A model generated the notes under the pieces. That model searched no databases, was not told the DNA's origin, and saw only the letters and a program-made list of their open reading frames with translations. This document shows positions 45,308-56,587 of a stretch of 64,000 nt of DNA, in pieces (positions within the stretch are counted from its first letter, which is position 1; each line of letters opens with the position of its first letter). The stretch lies in NCBI RefSeq assembly GCF_003576645.1, contig NC_044918.1:24103233-24167232 (forward strand), read 5' to 3'. The stretch is from Ipomoea triloba (taxonomy: Eukaryota; Streptophyta; Magnoliopsida; Solanales; Convolvulaceae). The position numbers were made by a program, and so were the translations under genes.

Positions 45308-45357
45308 AAGTACGGAAATTACAACACCCAAGCAATAAGTATAGTTTAATATGGAAA

Positions 45358-45560
45358 TACCGACCACATTGGTGGTCGGAAAATAAGATCAATTTAAAAA
45401 GTTTCAAAAACTTTCCGACCACTAAATAAATGTGGTCGGAAATTATGACCTATTTCCGTCCACTACAGTCTTTCGACGGGGAATTTAAAAATGTCACTTT
45501 TTCCGACCATTTTTTTGGTGGTCGGAAAAGTTGTCGAAAAATTAAAGATTTCATGCGGTG
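45358..45560. repeat. CACTA-like subterminal repeats (TTCCGACCAC)
   Basis: Several direct and inverted copies of CCGACCACNNNNGTGGTCGGAAA-type words are typical of the subterminal region of CACTA elements. No end was located. Confidence 0.5.
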
Positions 45561-46200
45561 ATATATTAATTTAGGTTAATATCATATTAAAATAATAAAT
45601 AAAAATTAAGGTTAATATCATATTAAAATTATAATTTTAATTTCATACTTTGCATTAGTCTCCCATCCATTTGTAGGAATAGATCAAAATGTCCACTACA
45701 AGAAAAATCCTCACTTGCAACAAAAAATTGCAATCGAATGAATTCCGTTGCAAAATTATATTGCAACAAAATTTGCATCAGAATCCAATTCAATTGCAAA
45801 GTTGCAACAGAAAATAATTACCTTTGCAATTGTGGCAACAATGTAAAGTTTTGGCGCAGAAAAATAGAGGAAAAAATTTTTGCGACAGAAATTGCAACAG
45901 AAACCAACATGTGTTATAAGTTTTGCAACCGATTTTGCAACAACCGTCAATTCCATTGCAACATTTTATTGAATTTTAAAAATTGGAGGTTTTGCAACAG
46001 TATTTGCAATGGAACTCAAAATCATTGCAAAAATTGCCATCCAATGAAATACATTGCAACTGAATCCATTTTCCTTGCAATTTTTGTAAAATTAATTATT
46101 TTGCAACGAAATAAAAGTCCATTGCAAATATGGCATTGCAACCAAAACAAATTGCAAGTGAAAACTGTAACGCAATGAACTTACATTGCGATTTCAGAAC
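45561..46200 (+). mobile_element. CACTA-like 5' end with TTGCAAC repeats, copy 1 of a duplicated block
   Basis: At 45693 the text CACTACAAGAAAAATCC is a classic CACTA terminus, followed by more than 20 short TTGCAAC / GTTGCAA words. The preceding 130 bp and the first 330 bp of the element recur in the same orientation at 53085-53590. The other terminus (TTTTTCTTGTAGTG) was not found nearby, so the element is truncated or nested. ORFs here are repeat artefacts. Confidence 0.65.
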
Positions 46201-46889
46201 AAATCCTTATATGAGAGTTAATGACCTGCATAATATAAAGAAAATTGTGATAATTTCATGAAGCTTTTGCTGCATAAACTTATCTTTAATCCACATACAG
46301 ATTGCCACAAAGCAACAAAGCCAACATTGTGTAGAACATGAACACTTACTGCACTAAAATCGATGTCATTATCAAACTCATTCAAGCTTGAAATTGATTT
46401 TTTGATGTTGAAGTTATTTTTCTTCAACACGTGTGTTCCTCCCACTATTTTTCTTCAAGCGCCCTTCCCCTCCATAAGTGAAGCTTCATGTCGTCCAATA
46501 CACAAGATGAGTAGTGGCTTGGTAGGTTGCATTTATTACTTGGAGGAAGTTGTGGGTTTGATCGAATACCCACATGCAACATCTCCTTATTAGCTTTTTT
46601 TTTTTTGCTCCAAGCTTCCCTCTTTTCTTCGCCCAACACCCTGGGGGTCCCATAGCCCCATCAGCTACAGACATCGTAACAGTTTTGTTCTAATAAAAAA
46701 TAGTCAAACTTGTGTTGAGGAAAACTGTAATACTTTTAAATCAAAATATAAAAGCATTATATTTTTTTCAAAAGTATTACACTTTAATTCCCATATAAAT
46801 AATAAACACTTTTTTTGGGATTAGTATTACATTTTTCAATATAAATATTACATTTTCATATTGACTTGACCCGTCTCACGGATAAAGAT
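46201..46889. other. Unassigned sequence
   Basis: 46201-46690 shows no recognisable protein. 46690-46889 is related to the TGTGAGAC-ended element at 23420-23800 (shared GTAATACTTTTAAA and TGACTTGACCCGTCTCACGG-type text). Confidence 0.4.
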
Positions 46890-47480
46890 CCATGATGAAA
46901 ATCATTATTGCGTGGACCGTGGTCCATACAGCTGTGTGGACCACAGTTCAAAAACACATTAAGTACATTATTATAACTCATAAAATACATTATTCTAACT
47001 CAAAAAATAAATTATCTTACCATAGAAATTTCATTATTCTAACACATAAATTACATTATTCTAACACAAAGTACATTATTTTAACTCATAAAATACATTA
47101 TCTCACTCCAGAATGTTCATTATTCTATCACGCACGCGGAGCAAGGAATTTTTTTAACATCAAAACGGCGTCGTTTTGGACCGTGGTCCATACAATAATT
47201 TGTCATGAGACGGTCTCGCACAAGCAATCATTATTGCATGGACCATGGTCCACACAGTTGTGTGGACCATAAATAAAAAGTATATTTTTAATATACTTAA
47301 GTACATTATTTTTGTACATAAAGTACATTATTTTAGAGTACATTATTTAAGTACTGAAGGTACATTATTTTATATATACTATCAAATAATGTACCTTCGG
47401 TACAAAAATAATATATAATAAAAATATACTTTTTATATTTGGTTTACACAGCTTTGTGGATTATGATCCATGCAATAATT
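46890..47480. repeat. Pair of GGACCATGGTCCA palindromic elements with TACATTAT arrays
   Basis: GTGGACCGTGGTCCATACAG (46912) and CATGGACCATGGTCCACACA (47237) start two blocks of ATTATTCTAACTCATAAAATA and GTACATTATTTT words. They belong to the family at 7010-7260 and 19480-21325. Non-coding. Confidence 0.55.
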
Positions 47481-48279
47481 TGCCATCGCCCAAGTTTTTG
47501 CCAATAACAAATTATACAACGGAATTGTTTTCACAATTTTGCAATAGTTTCACATACGTAAAAGATTATAGAAAATTTCTAGTTGAATTATGTGTAGTGG
47601 ATGTTTAACATACTGCGGTAGAATTCCTTGCGTAGACGTATTTACCAGCCTTAATGATAAACATGCATGCATGTCATCAACAAGACTAGAACCTTAATTA
47701 AGATTCTTCAAGATCTCGTCTATACCAAATTTTTTGAGAGAAGATTAATGATCTTTGAGTTTATCAGAATTTAATTTGTCGTGTCATTTTACGTAAAAAA
47801 ACAAAACAAAAAAATTAGGCATGATTAGCAATATTAGCACTAGACCTATTTTTCAATTGTTTCTACCTGTTAGGATAACTTTTTCTATGGAATTACTGCG
47901 TATTAACTAGACAATATTCGTAACAGTACATAATTTTTCTTAGGAATGGTGTTTTTCGTTTTCATTTAATTTTTCAACAAAAAAGCATAATGTCAATTAA
48001 GGTTGGCTAATTATCAGAGTATGAGGTCAGCAAATTACGGATTTTTAGTGTTTTTGGACCTGTTTTTCTCAATAGGGTGAGTGTTTGACAAATAGTTGTT
48101 AGCGAATTGTGTTAGCGGGTTATTATTGACGGTAAGTTTTACTATAGACCGTGGTCCAAAACGGTATTAAAAGAAACAACACCTATTCCACGTAATTAGC
48201 TCTACTTGTATAACATATTTATTTTCATTTTATGTACATTATATTGTAGTTTTGTTTCAACACAACTACACTTTTATTT
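47481..48279. other. AT-rich spacer with repeat fragments
   Basis: No gene. 48050-48130 resembles the GGGTGTTTGGTAAATAGTTG element near 24134. 48140-48279 belongs to the tandem-repeat element seen at 7261-14115 and is cut by the LTR that follows. Confidence 0.4.
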
Positions 48280-49634
48280 TGTTAAAACGGGAAGAGGTTC
48301 CCGAGTATCGTTCTCAAAGGATGGCAAGGAGGGAATTTGAGCGGTAAGGGGATTAAGCACAAGAATGTTTAGTGTTCGACAGCTAACCCAAACATAGTAA
48401 GAAATGCGCATGAAACATCATGAAAATAAGGAACAAAACGTTGGAAACAATCAATTGGAAAGGAGGATTTGGATCTTGCAACTCATATAGGTATCCTTGA
48501 TTTCCTAAGATATTAGGCTAGCAACACTTAGATAACGAAAATGAGACAAGGTCACAAGCACCATTGCCACTCTCGTGGTCAATGGACTCTCTCCTAGACC
48601 GTAATGTCATTCTCATGATCACTAGGCTAAAAGAGGCATTTTGTCAAACACGTTGTGTGCCTCTTGTCTTCCACTCTCCCTTTTCTCAAAGGTGAGAGGG
48701 AAACGTGCTAGGTTAGGCTAAGGAGTAACCCTACTTTCGTAGATGAGACTCCTTCTCCAAACACCTCTCATATAGGTTGATCACCCCTACACAAGAGTCA
48801 AAGTAGATCACCACTCACACAATCAAACTCATAATCAAAGCAATTGCAAAACCTAATTGATCAATTCAAAGCTCAAGAATATCCATACAAAATTGCTCAA
48901 TCCAAATCCACAAAGATCTATCTAATCATACTTGGAATTGAAATAGCAAAAGGCAAAAGTAATGACAAGAAATTAAAAGGAAGACTTAGCTAGGAATTGA
49001 ACTTTGAACTTGAACTTGAATGTTGATCTCAATCTTGCAACAATGGAATTCTTCTCTAATTCTAATCTAAGCCTATGAAATGCAATGTGGAGTGAACTGG
49101 GAGAGATCTCTCTAGGCTAATCCTAGAGAGAGAAATATTCTAAAATGATCTAGGACTGAAGTGTGATGGATCCCTCTGCAAATTGGCTCAGTTCCTCTTT
49201 TAAACCTTGCCCAACCGCTAAATTTTCCGCGCTGGACGCACGGCTGAACGTGCGTCCACTGCGCGTCCACGGTGCTTCAAACTTCTGCGGGCCAAAAATT
49301 GGACACCTGCATGGACGCGCGCGTCCATAGCAGACTTTTGTTCTGCTAAGCAAACTTCAGAGAGGTGTGTATTGGACGCCGGCCTGGACGCGCGTCCAAG
49401 GCCTATTTTGCCTTCCAACTTCGGTTTGTAAATCCTTCTCCGAAATGTTGCCATGTTCTGCCTTTTTGCACATCTTTTTACCTACAAAACGATTAACAAA
49501 GCGTGGAACGGGGTCCAATGACAATAACAAGCATTCTAACGCAATAAAGGGGCAAATCAAACACAAAAGCTTTCAATTGTGCACAAGATGATCCTAGAAC
49601 GACCTTATAAAGATGGTATCTTTTGCACTTATCA
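48280..49634 (-). mobile_element. Athila-type LTR copy A (1355 bp), minus orientation
   Basis: Plus-strand ends TGTTAAAACGGG...GCACTTATCA, i.e. LTR TGATAAGTGC...CGTTTTAACA on the minus strand. It is about 90 percent identical by eye to the LTR at 58246-59672 in its first 150 bp. No internal domain is attached on either side and no clear 5-bp duplication was found, so it is a solo or orphan LTR. It contains GGACGCGCGTCC-type palindromes (about 49230-49405). Confidence 0.8.
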
Positions 49635-49960
49635 CTTATTTATAATTTAGTATGGAGTATATTAGTTAATAAAATGTATATGCTTTTAAAACAAAATTAA
49701 AAGATTCTTTGGACACAGAAGGGCAAGTTTAATTTGAAAATTACAAAAGAAAATAAGTGATAAGAGAATAAGTTAGGAGCAATCTTTGTATAGATTTAGA
49801 TGATATTAATTGATCTAATCTTAAGGATTTAGACTCAAAATTCGCATTGTAATAACTTTCATGGGTTAATCTTTGTATAAACTAATATTATGACTTCATC
49901 ATTGCTAGGCCTCTTGCATTGTATTTAGATGATCTACACCGACAAATGTATATGGGAGCG
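49635..49960. other. AT-rich spacer
   Basis: No feature recognised apart from generic AT-rich text. Confidence 0.4.
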
Positions 49961-50300
49961 TGATACACCATTGATTGGCCATGATCATGTAGCAAAAGTA
50001 ATGTGTATTACCTTATATATGTAATTAGGAAAATAATTAGCATTTATATGTAATTAATAATTAGGAGAATAATTGGTCATTCCATTATTATAAATACATT
50101 ATTTTAGGAAGTAAGATGTATATATAGGGTATTCTATGTAATGTAAAGGCATATATGCAAAAAAAATTACATTGAAGAGTCCTCATTTTCTTTCATTATA
50201 TTGTTTTTCTTTTGAAGTTACCGTAACTCGAATATGGATTGGAGCCAGAAGCCTGCTCGAAAGGTTTCTTCTATTACGTACTGAAATTTAGTACCTAACA
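49961..50300 (+). repeat. Left LTR (340 bp)
   Basis: Pairs with 51858-52193; obvious small indels only. It carries a TATA-like GTATATATAGGG (about 50118). Confidence 0.88.
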
Positions 50301-51857
50301 TTGGTGCTTTCATTTGAGAGAATTTGCAGAGGTATCACATAACAATTGGTGCTTTCATTGATTCTATTGGTGATAGTATCCCCTATCTTTTTCTCTTTTT
50401 TTTTTTTGATTTCTTTTTTTTTTAATTTGGCAGCATCTGTTAGAAAATTCCAAAAAAAAAAAAGAGAGAGAGAGATAGAAAAAAAGAATTGAAAAAAAGG
50501 AGAAGAAAACAGTGGAAATCCAAACAAAAAAAACAGAGAAATATATTGTTATTATCTTATTTTAGCTATTGTTCTTTAGAGCTCTCACACGCTCAAAGTG
50601 TGAAATTGGAGTTGGCCGTGACTCGAATACGGTTAGGAGTCAGAAGCCTGCTCGAAAGGTTTCTTCCGTTACGTACTAAATTTTTATACGTAACATTGGT
50701 GCTCTTGTTGAGAGAATTTGTGGAGGCAATACGTAATATTGGTGCTTTCATTGGGTCCATTATTGGTGAGAGTATCCCTATCTTTTTATTTATTTATTTT
50801 TATTGCATCCCTTAGAAATTAAACAAAATAAAGAAAAAGAAAAAGAAAAAAATTGAAAAAAAAGGAGAAAAAAAAGAAATATATTGATATTCTATTGTTT
50901 TAGCTATTCTTCTTGGAGCTCTCAGACGCTCAAAGTGTGAAATTGGAGTTGGCCGTGACTCGAATACGGTTAGGAGCTAGAAGCCTGCTCGAAAGGTTTC
51001 TTCCGTTGCGTATTTTCCTTATTCGTATTTTTTTTGTCATTATCTTTTTCTGTTTTTTTTTTCATCACAATTCTTGAAATCAACTTATTGATTTGTTTAC
51101 ATACCGTTATGAGAAATCAGTTAGTAACAAATCTTTCAGTTTTAGCCCGTCATCAAACTATCTACACCAATAATCTGAATTTCTAACTCCAAACCATTAA
51201 TCAAACATTGCAAAGTTTGATTGTATCAATTGAGGAGATTAACCATGGCACTAGCAATTATTCGTCTCACAACAATCTTCATAAATTGGAAAAAGATCAG
51301 CGTCAACTAGATGGCCCGAGTCAAGGAAACAATGCCAAAAGATCAACTACAGTTTGAGGTGTCAATAAATGTGGTTGATGATAAAAGTGTTCATGATCTC
51401 AAGGAGTTAAGCATGGACAAAAATTTACACATCTTCGACAAGGCTCCACCGTTGATATCACCACCACCCCCTCCTAATATCCCATTGACAATTGAAGAAC
51501 CAATGTAGGTTATGAAGAATTATACAAGTTTGAGTTCTAATGAGGATGAAATTATGGTAGAAAAGATTTATGTACCACTAGTTTCTTTTAGTGAAGAAAT
51601 CAATCTCATGGCAAACGCAGTTTATATATCCAAGGGAACACACTGCAAGATACAATAGATTTTGTTACTGGGCTAAACAATGAGGAATTCTATACTGCAA
51701 TGGTGTTGGTTTGGTCGAATCTTGTACCTAATGTACAATCTTCCTGACATTTTTCAACCAAAAATCTCGGTTGAATATTTGTGTTGGGTAGAACTCAAGA
51801 GAGGAACCACTTATACATCCACCTTGAGGACAAGGTGATTTTCGAAGGGGCAAGGAG

Positions 51858-52193
51858 TGATACACCATTGATTGGCCATGATCATGTAGCAAAAAAAATG
51901 TGTATTACCTTATATATTTAATTAGGAAAATAATTAGCATTTATATGTAATTAGTAATTAGGAAAATAATTGGTCATTCCATTATTATAAATACATTATT
52001 TTAGGAAGTAAGATAGTATATATAAGGTATTCTATGTAATGTAAAGCCATGCAAAAAAATTACATTGAAGAGTCTTTATTTTCTTTCATTATATTGTTTT
52101 TCTTTTGGAGTTACCGTAACTCGAATACGAATTGGAGCCAGAAGCCTGCTCGAAAGGTTTCTTCTGTTACGTAATGAAATTTAGTACATAACA
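51858..52193 (+). repeat. Right LTR (336 bp)
   Basis: Same ends as the left LTR; preceded by a purine tract. Confidence 0.88.
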
Positions 52194-52207
52194 GAGCATT
52201 ATAGCTC

Positions 52208-52417
52208 ACTAGTACAAAACTGTGCATCTGCTACACGTACTAGAGCAACAGATGTGGGTGTCGCGAAAAAGTCAAAGCTTTCCGCGAAACTTAGCTTGTG
52301 TGTTGCCAAAGGCTAAGAATCCACGACACTTTCTTCACCGAAAGTGTCGCGAATACCTTTTTTTTTAATACAATCCACGACACTTTTAAGAAAGTGCGGC
52401 GAAAGTGTCACGGATAG

Positions 52418-52450
<33 letters not shown>

Positions 52451-53084
52451 TAATTAATTTTAAAACATTCCAATTTTTTATTCAAAATTCGGTACAGAAA
52501 TTTCCAAAATCAACAAACCAACACAACAATTTACGAAACTAACACAACAAACTATCTTTTCACAATAATTTACAAACCAACACAATATAGGTTGTGAATA
52601 CTTCACAATTAACAATCAACACAATATATCATCACAATATACTTACTATCAACACATGCAATAATAACAATCAACATACATTTAAAATTGAAATCAAGAT
52701 AATTGTTCAAAAAAACATTATACCAATTAATAAAAATAATAATGAAGATAATATTTAATCTAAATAAATTAAAGTTACGTGCACTCTTCTAAAAAGTATT
52801 TCACCACAACTCTCGAATCTCATCTATTTCATTTATAGTGTACGGTGCTTCTTCAAATTTCTACAAAAAAAAAAAAAATTGATTAATGAAATTAGTAAAT
52901 ATGTTAATTGATATATTATAATTTAACTATACATGCATAGTTCTATTTAAATTCAATTTACCCAATCTAAATTAAACAACGAACCGATGAATGTTTAGTA
53001 ACAAAGTCGTACATGTATCTCAATATACATAGTATCCAAATTCAACGCCTCCCGATTGTTGTGGATACTACAAAATATATACAT
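52208..53084 (+). repeat. CACTA-like terminus with AAAGTGTCGCG subterminal repeats, then AT-rich filler
   Basis: CACTAGTACAAAACTG at 52208 is a CACTA-type end, followed by direct and inverted CGACACTTTC / GAAAGTGTCGCG words up to 52415 and a T-run of about 27. 52450-53084 is AT-rich with CACAATAT-type repeats and no ORF. Confidence 0.55.
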
Positions 53085-53591
53085 ATATTAATTTAGGTTA
53101 ATATCATATTAAAATAATAAATAAAAATTAAGGTTAATATCATATTAAAACTATAATTTTAATTTCATACTTTGCATTGCTTCCAATCAATAGTTCTAGT
53201 CCCCCATCCATATGTCAGAATAGATCAAAATGTCCACTACAAGAAAAATCCTCAGTTGCAACAAAAAATTGCAATAGAATGAATTCCGTTGCAAATTATA
53301 TTGCAACAAATTAAAATTTGCATCAGAATCCAATTCAATTACAAAGTTGCAACAGACAAAAATTTCCTTTGCAATTGTGGCAACAATGTAAACTTTGGCG
53401 CAAAAAAATAGAGGAAAAATTTTTGCGACAAAAATTGCAACAGAAACTAACATGTGTTGTAATTTTTGCAACCGATTTTGCAACAACCGTCAATTCCGTT
53501 GCAACATTTTATTGAATTTTAAAAATTGGAGGTTTTGCAACGGTATTTGCAATGGAACTCAAAATCATTGCAAAAATTGCCATACAATAAT
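53085..53591 (+). mobile_element. CACTA-like TTGCAAC block, copy 2
   Basis: Repeats 45561-46040 in the same orientation, including the pre-terminal TTAGGTTAATATCATATTAA text, the CACTACAAGAAAAATCC terminus (53233) and the TTGCAAC array. It has an extra 33 bp (around 53180-53210) compared with copy 1. It breaks off at 53591 where Athila-like sequence begins. Confidence 0.7.
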
Positions 53592-53693
53592 TTTTAAGAG
53601 TTCTTGCCTTGCTTTTTCTTTTGCTTAATTTGTTTTCTTATTTTTGTTGATTGTGCAGGAAGTTTTTGTTGAAAATCATTTGAAGGCTTACCA

Positions 53694-55493
53694 ATGAGAG
53701 CTTATATGCATCCCCATGGTTACCCACACCATGAGGGAAATCCTTTGAACTATATTCCACCCTAACCATATCCCTATTACCCGCATTCCACCTATGCTTA
53801 CGTTCCACCAACATATCATTACCCACCTCCAAACCCTTACCCATTTTCATATCACTATGTACCGCATCCAACTTCTTATCCATCTTATATACATAACCAT
53901 CACCCACCACCATACACACACCCTATCCCACCGAATCAAAACGAATTCCCCCCACAATACTCCACTTATCAAAATGACTCGTTAAGCTCTAAAGAAATAT
54001 CCCAAAATATAGAGAGTAAGCTTGCACAAATGATGAGAACAATCGACCCAAGCTATACTCCCGAGCCATTTTCGTTCCCTAATTCCCACCTAAACACCCA
54101 TTACCCATCTCCATCACAAGTTCTTAAAGGAAACAATCCTACACATTTCTTTGAAACACCACCTTCTAATCCGTATTTTATCACACCCGATCCTTGTGAT
54201 TATGTCCCACTAGCCAAGGACGAAATCGAAATCCTTAAAGAGAAAATAGAAGTATTCACAAGAATGGCCAAGGAGGATACGGCTAACTTGAAAGCCGAAA
54301 TCAGGAGCGAATTAAAAGATTATCTCACTACTCTCCGGGAAGAAGGACTTCCATTGGAGGAGATCGAAACAAAAATGCTAGCTATGATGGAGGAGTTCAT
54401 GAGGACAAGTTCATCACGAATAGGTTATCCACTTGAAGAGAATCTCCCAACTTTGGAAGCCAATCCAAGGATGGATGTACAAAACGCTGGAAAAGAGGAA
54501 GGTAGTGAAGGGATGGTAGATTGCTATGCTCCGGTGCTAGAAGAAGTTCCAATTTTCGAATTGGAAGATCTAAAGGAGGTAGAGATGGAGAGTGAAGATG
54601 AAGGAATTGAAGTAGTGTGGGAAGACAAAGAGCCTACATATGGTAACAAATCTAATTCTCCTTACATTAATGACTTTGAATATCCATGTGTTCTTGATAG
54701 AACTACTTTTGACACTTGTGTGGATGACTCCCTTTCAAAATGCAACAATGATTTATATTCTATTGATACTGATTGTTTTTACTTCCGGGAGGATGATTCC
54801 ATAGGCTTTGTTGACAATGTTATCAACGAGTGTGAAAGTCTTGATCGAGATACTTATACCCCTTGTAAAGACAACTCCCTACGCATTGATATTCCTATTA
54901 CTTGCGACTATGATTGCTTTAATTTTTGGGAGGATGATTCTATAGTAAATCGCGATATATTGATGGGAAGTCGTAGGGATTCTAGTTTATTTGAAGATGA
55001 ATATGATAGTTTTAACTTTTTGGAAGAGGAATCCTATGATTTTGGGAAAAATGAGTTGATAAGTGAGGGGGATATTAGTCTGTTTTACTCATGTAAGGAT
55101 TATGGTGATTCCCTTAACCAAACAGAATGGGGAGATGAGAAGGGAGAGTGTGAGAAAGAGATGGTGGATAAGGAAGGGATTTTCACGTTTGACTTGTTTG
55201 AGGGAATTGAGGGGGGTGATATGACTTCCAGCGTAGGGAAATGGCCTCAACCTTATGTTAAAATTGATAAGAACACCAGGGGTGGAAGAGCCAATAACAA
55301 AATAAAGGGAGAGGACACTACCACAGAGGAATCCAGGGGAGTGTTTGAGACCAAAAGTCTTACGATTACATACCGTGCTCTTCTTTTATTTAGTTTCGAA
55401 TTCAAGGATGTCCTACACCTTGGGGCATTTCTTGAAGCAAAAGTACATGGGACGCTTGGTAAGGTCCCAAAATCAGTGTGCTTAGCCGGATAG
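53694..55493 (+). CDS. Retroelement ORF: Pro/Tyr-rich start, acidic Asp/Glu/Cys repeat body
   Basis: Open from a start at 53694 except for one TAA (53764-53766); the uninterrupted part from ATG 54030 codes 487 residues. The first part (53694-54030) is very rich in Pro, Tyr and His (PPPNPYPFSYHYVP). The body has a coiled-coil-like ILKEKIEVFTRMAKED region, then acidic text with a recurring unit around FREDDSI, FWEDDSI and FLEEESY. Just after the stop, GACGTTAAACAAAGGCGC...TGGGAGGC (55516-55543) matches a conserved stretch that follows pol in many plant Athila/Tat elements. I therefore read it as a non-autonomous Athila/Tat-derivative ORF replacing gag-pol and not as a host gene. Function unknown. 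Confidence 0.6.
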
Positions 55494-56587
55494 ACCACAC
55501 CACGTCTAGCCAAAGACGTTAAACAAAGGCGCATTTGGGAGGCATTCCCAATGTTATCCTTAGGATTTAGATCTTACAATATTTATTTTTACCTCTCTTA
55601 CTTTTGATAATATTTGTCTTTTGTATAGTTTTATTTGACTAACCACGCAGATTCTCCATTCCAAAATGATTTCTCATGAAGATTTATCCGTCAAAGTTGT
55701 TGACTAGATCCAAAAAGGTAAGAAAATTCGAAGTGGGCAACTGGGCACATCTACGCCCACTCACATGCGTGTGAGCAGGCGTGGGGAACATTCCAGTGAG
55801 CTGCCACGCCCCTCCACACGCGTGTGGGTGGCGTGGACAGGCACCAGATAAGTTGCGTAAATAGGGCGCGAAAGTGTTCTAATCTTTGCCCCTTTCTCAT
55901 TTCATCACATCCAAAAGCTAGAACTTCATTTAAGGTAAAAATAACCCATTCCAAGGTATTCCTTTGCACAAATTTCTTGAGTTTCCTTCACTCCATAAGC
56001 TATCTAAGAGGTAACACCCTTTCTCTCTATCTTTCTTTATTTACATTAAGAACTTACTTTCTTTGAGAAGCATACTTCTATGGGTCTTTGTGGCTTGAGG
56101 TTTTTCTTGAATGATTAGATTAGAAATGGATTCTAGGACTTGATTGGAGCTTACACTGCTATTAGATGATGGACATTATTTCATGTTTTAGAAACTTCTT
56201 GCTATCTAGATTTCAAACCCTAGGTGGTTTGAGTATATCTTTGTGTATGGAATTCAAGATGAAATTGGGAGCATAAGTTATAAAATTTGAAAATTTCTTG
56301 CTTTTTAGGCCTTACAATGATGTTTCCCACATTTTACTTGGTAAAAATTGAGTTTCTTTGTCTACTCATTTTTCAACCTCCACCTAGTTTGAAGGTAGAA
56401 GATGAAGTTGACCTCTATGTTGACCCTTTTGAATTCTATATAATATTGTCCATATACCATCTTATTTGTTCTTTTGGAATGAGCGTCATGGATAGGAAAT
56501 GCAAAATTTTGTGCTACTTCTTAGGATACATAGTGTCTTCGAAGTAAGAGAATTATTTCCATATGCTTAAACATTATTGATCATATG
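55494..56587 (+). other. Inter-ORF region of the Athila-like element
   Basis: Non-coding. It includes two inverted copies of CACACGCGTGTGG-type text near 55760-55830 and splice-like AGGTAA words. No gene recognised. Confidence 0.45.

Larger units (their letters stand above)
49961..52193 (+). mobile_element. Non-autonomous LTR retrotransposon with repeated LTR-end/PBS modules
   Basis: LTRs at 49961-50300 and 51858-52193 start TGATACACCATTGATTGGCC and end in AACA. Flanks are GAGCG (49956-49960) and GAGCA (52194-52198), a 4-of-5 target duplication. A purine tract GAAGGGGCAAGGAG sits directly before the right LTR, and TTGGTGCTTTCATTTGAGAG directly after the left LTR is in the primer-site position. 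Inside, the LTR-end/primer-site module (GAAGCCTGCTCGAAAGGTTT...ATTGGTGCT) recurs at about 50610-50720 and 50930-51010. There are no pol domains; a 65-residue ORF (51311-51508, rich in Pro near its end) is the only open stretch. Confidence 0.85.

Noticed and set aside
45738..46178. 146-residue Cys/Asn-rich ORF
   Set aside because: It is a translation of the TTGCAAC tandem repeat at a CACTA-like end.
54030..55493. Host gene of 487 residues
   Set aside because: Context (Athila env-like ORF, conserved post-pol text) and an upstream in-frame stop favour a retroelement ORF; not fully excluded.
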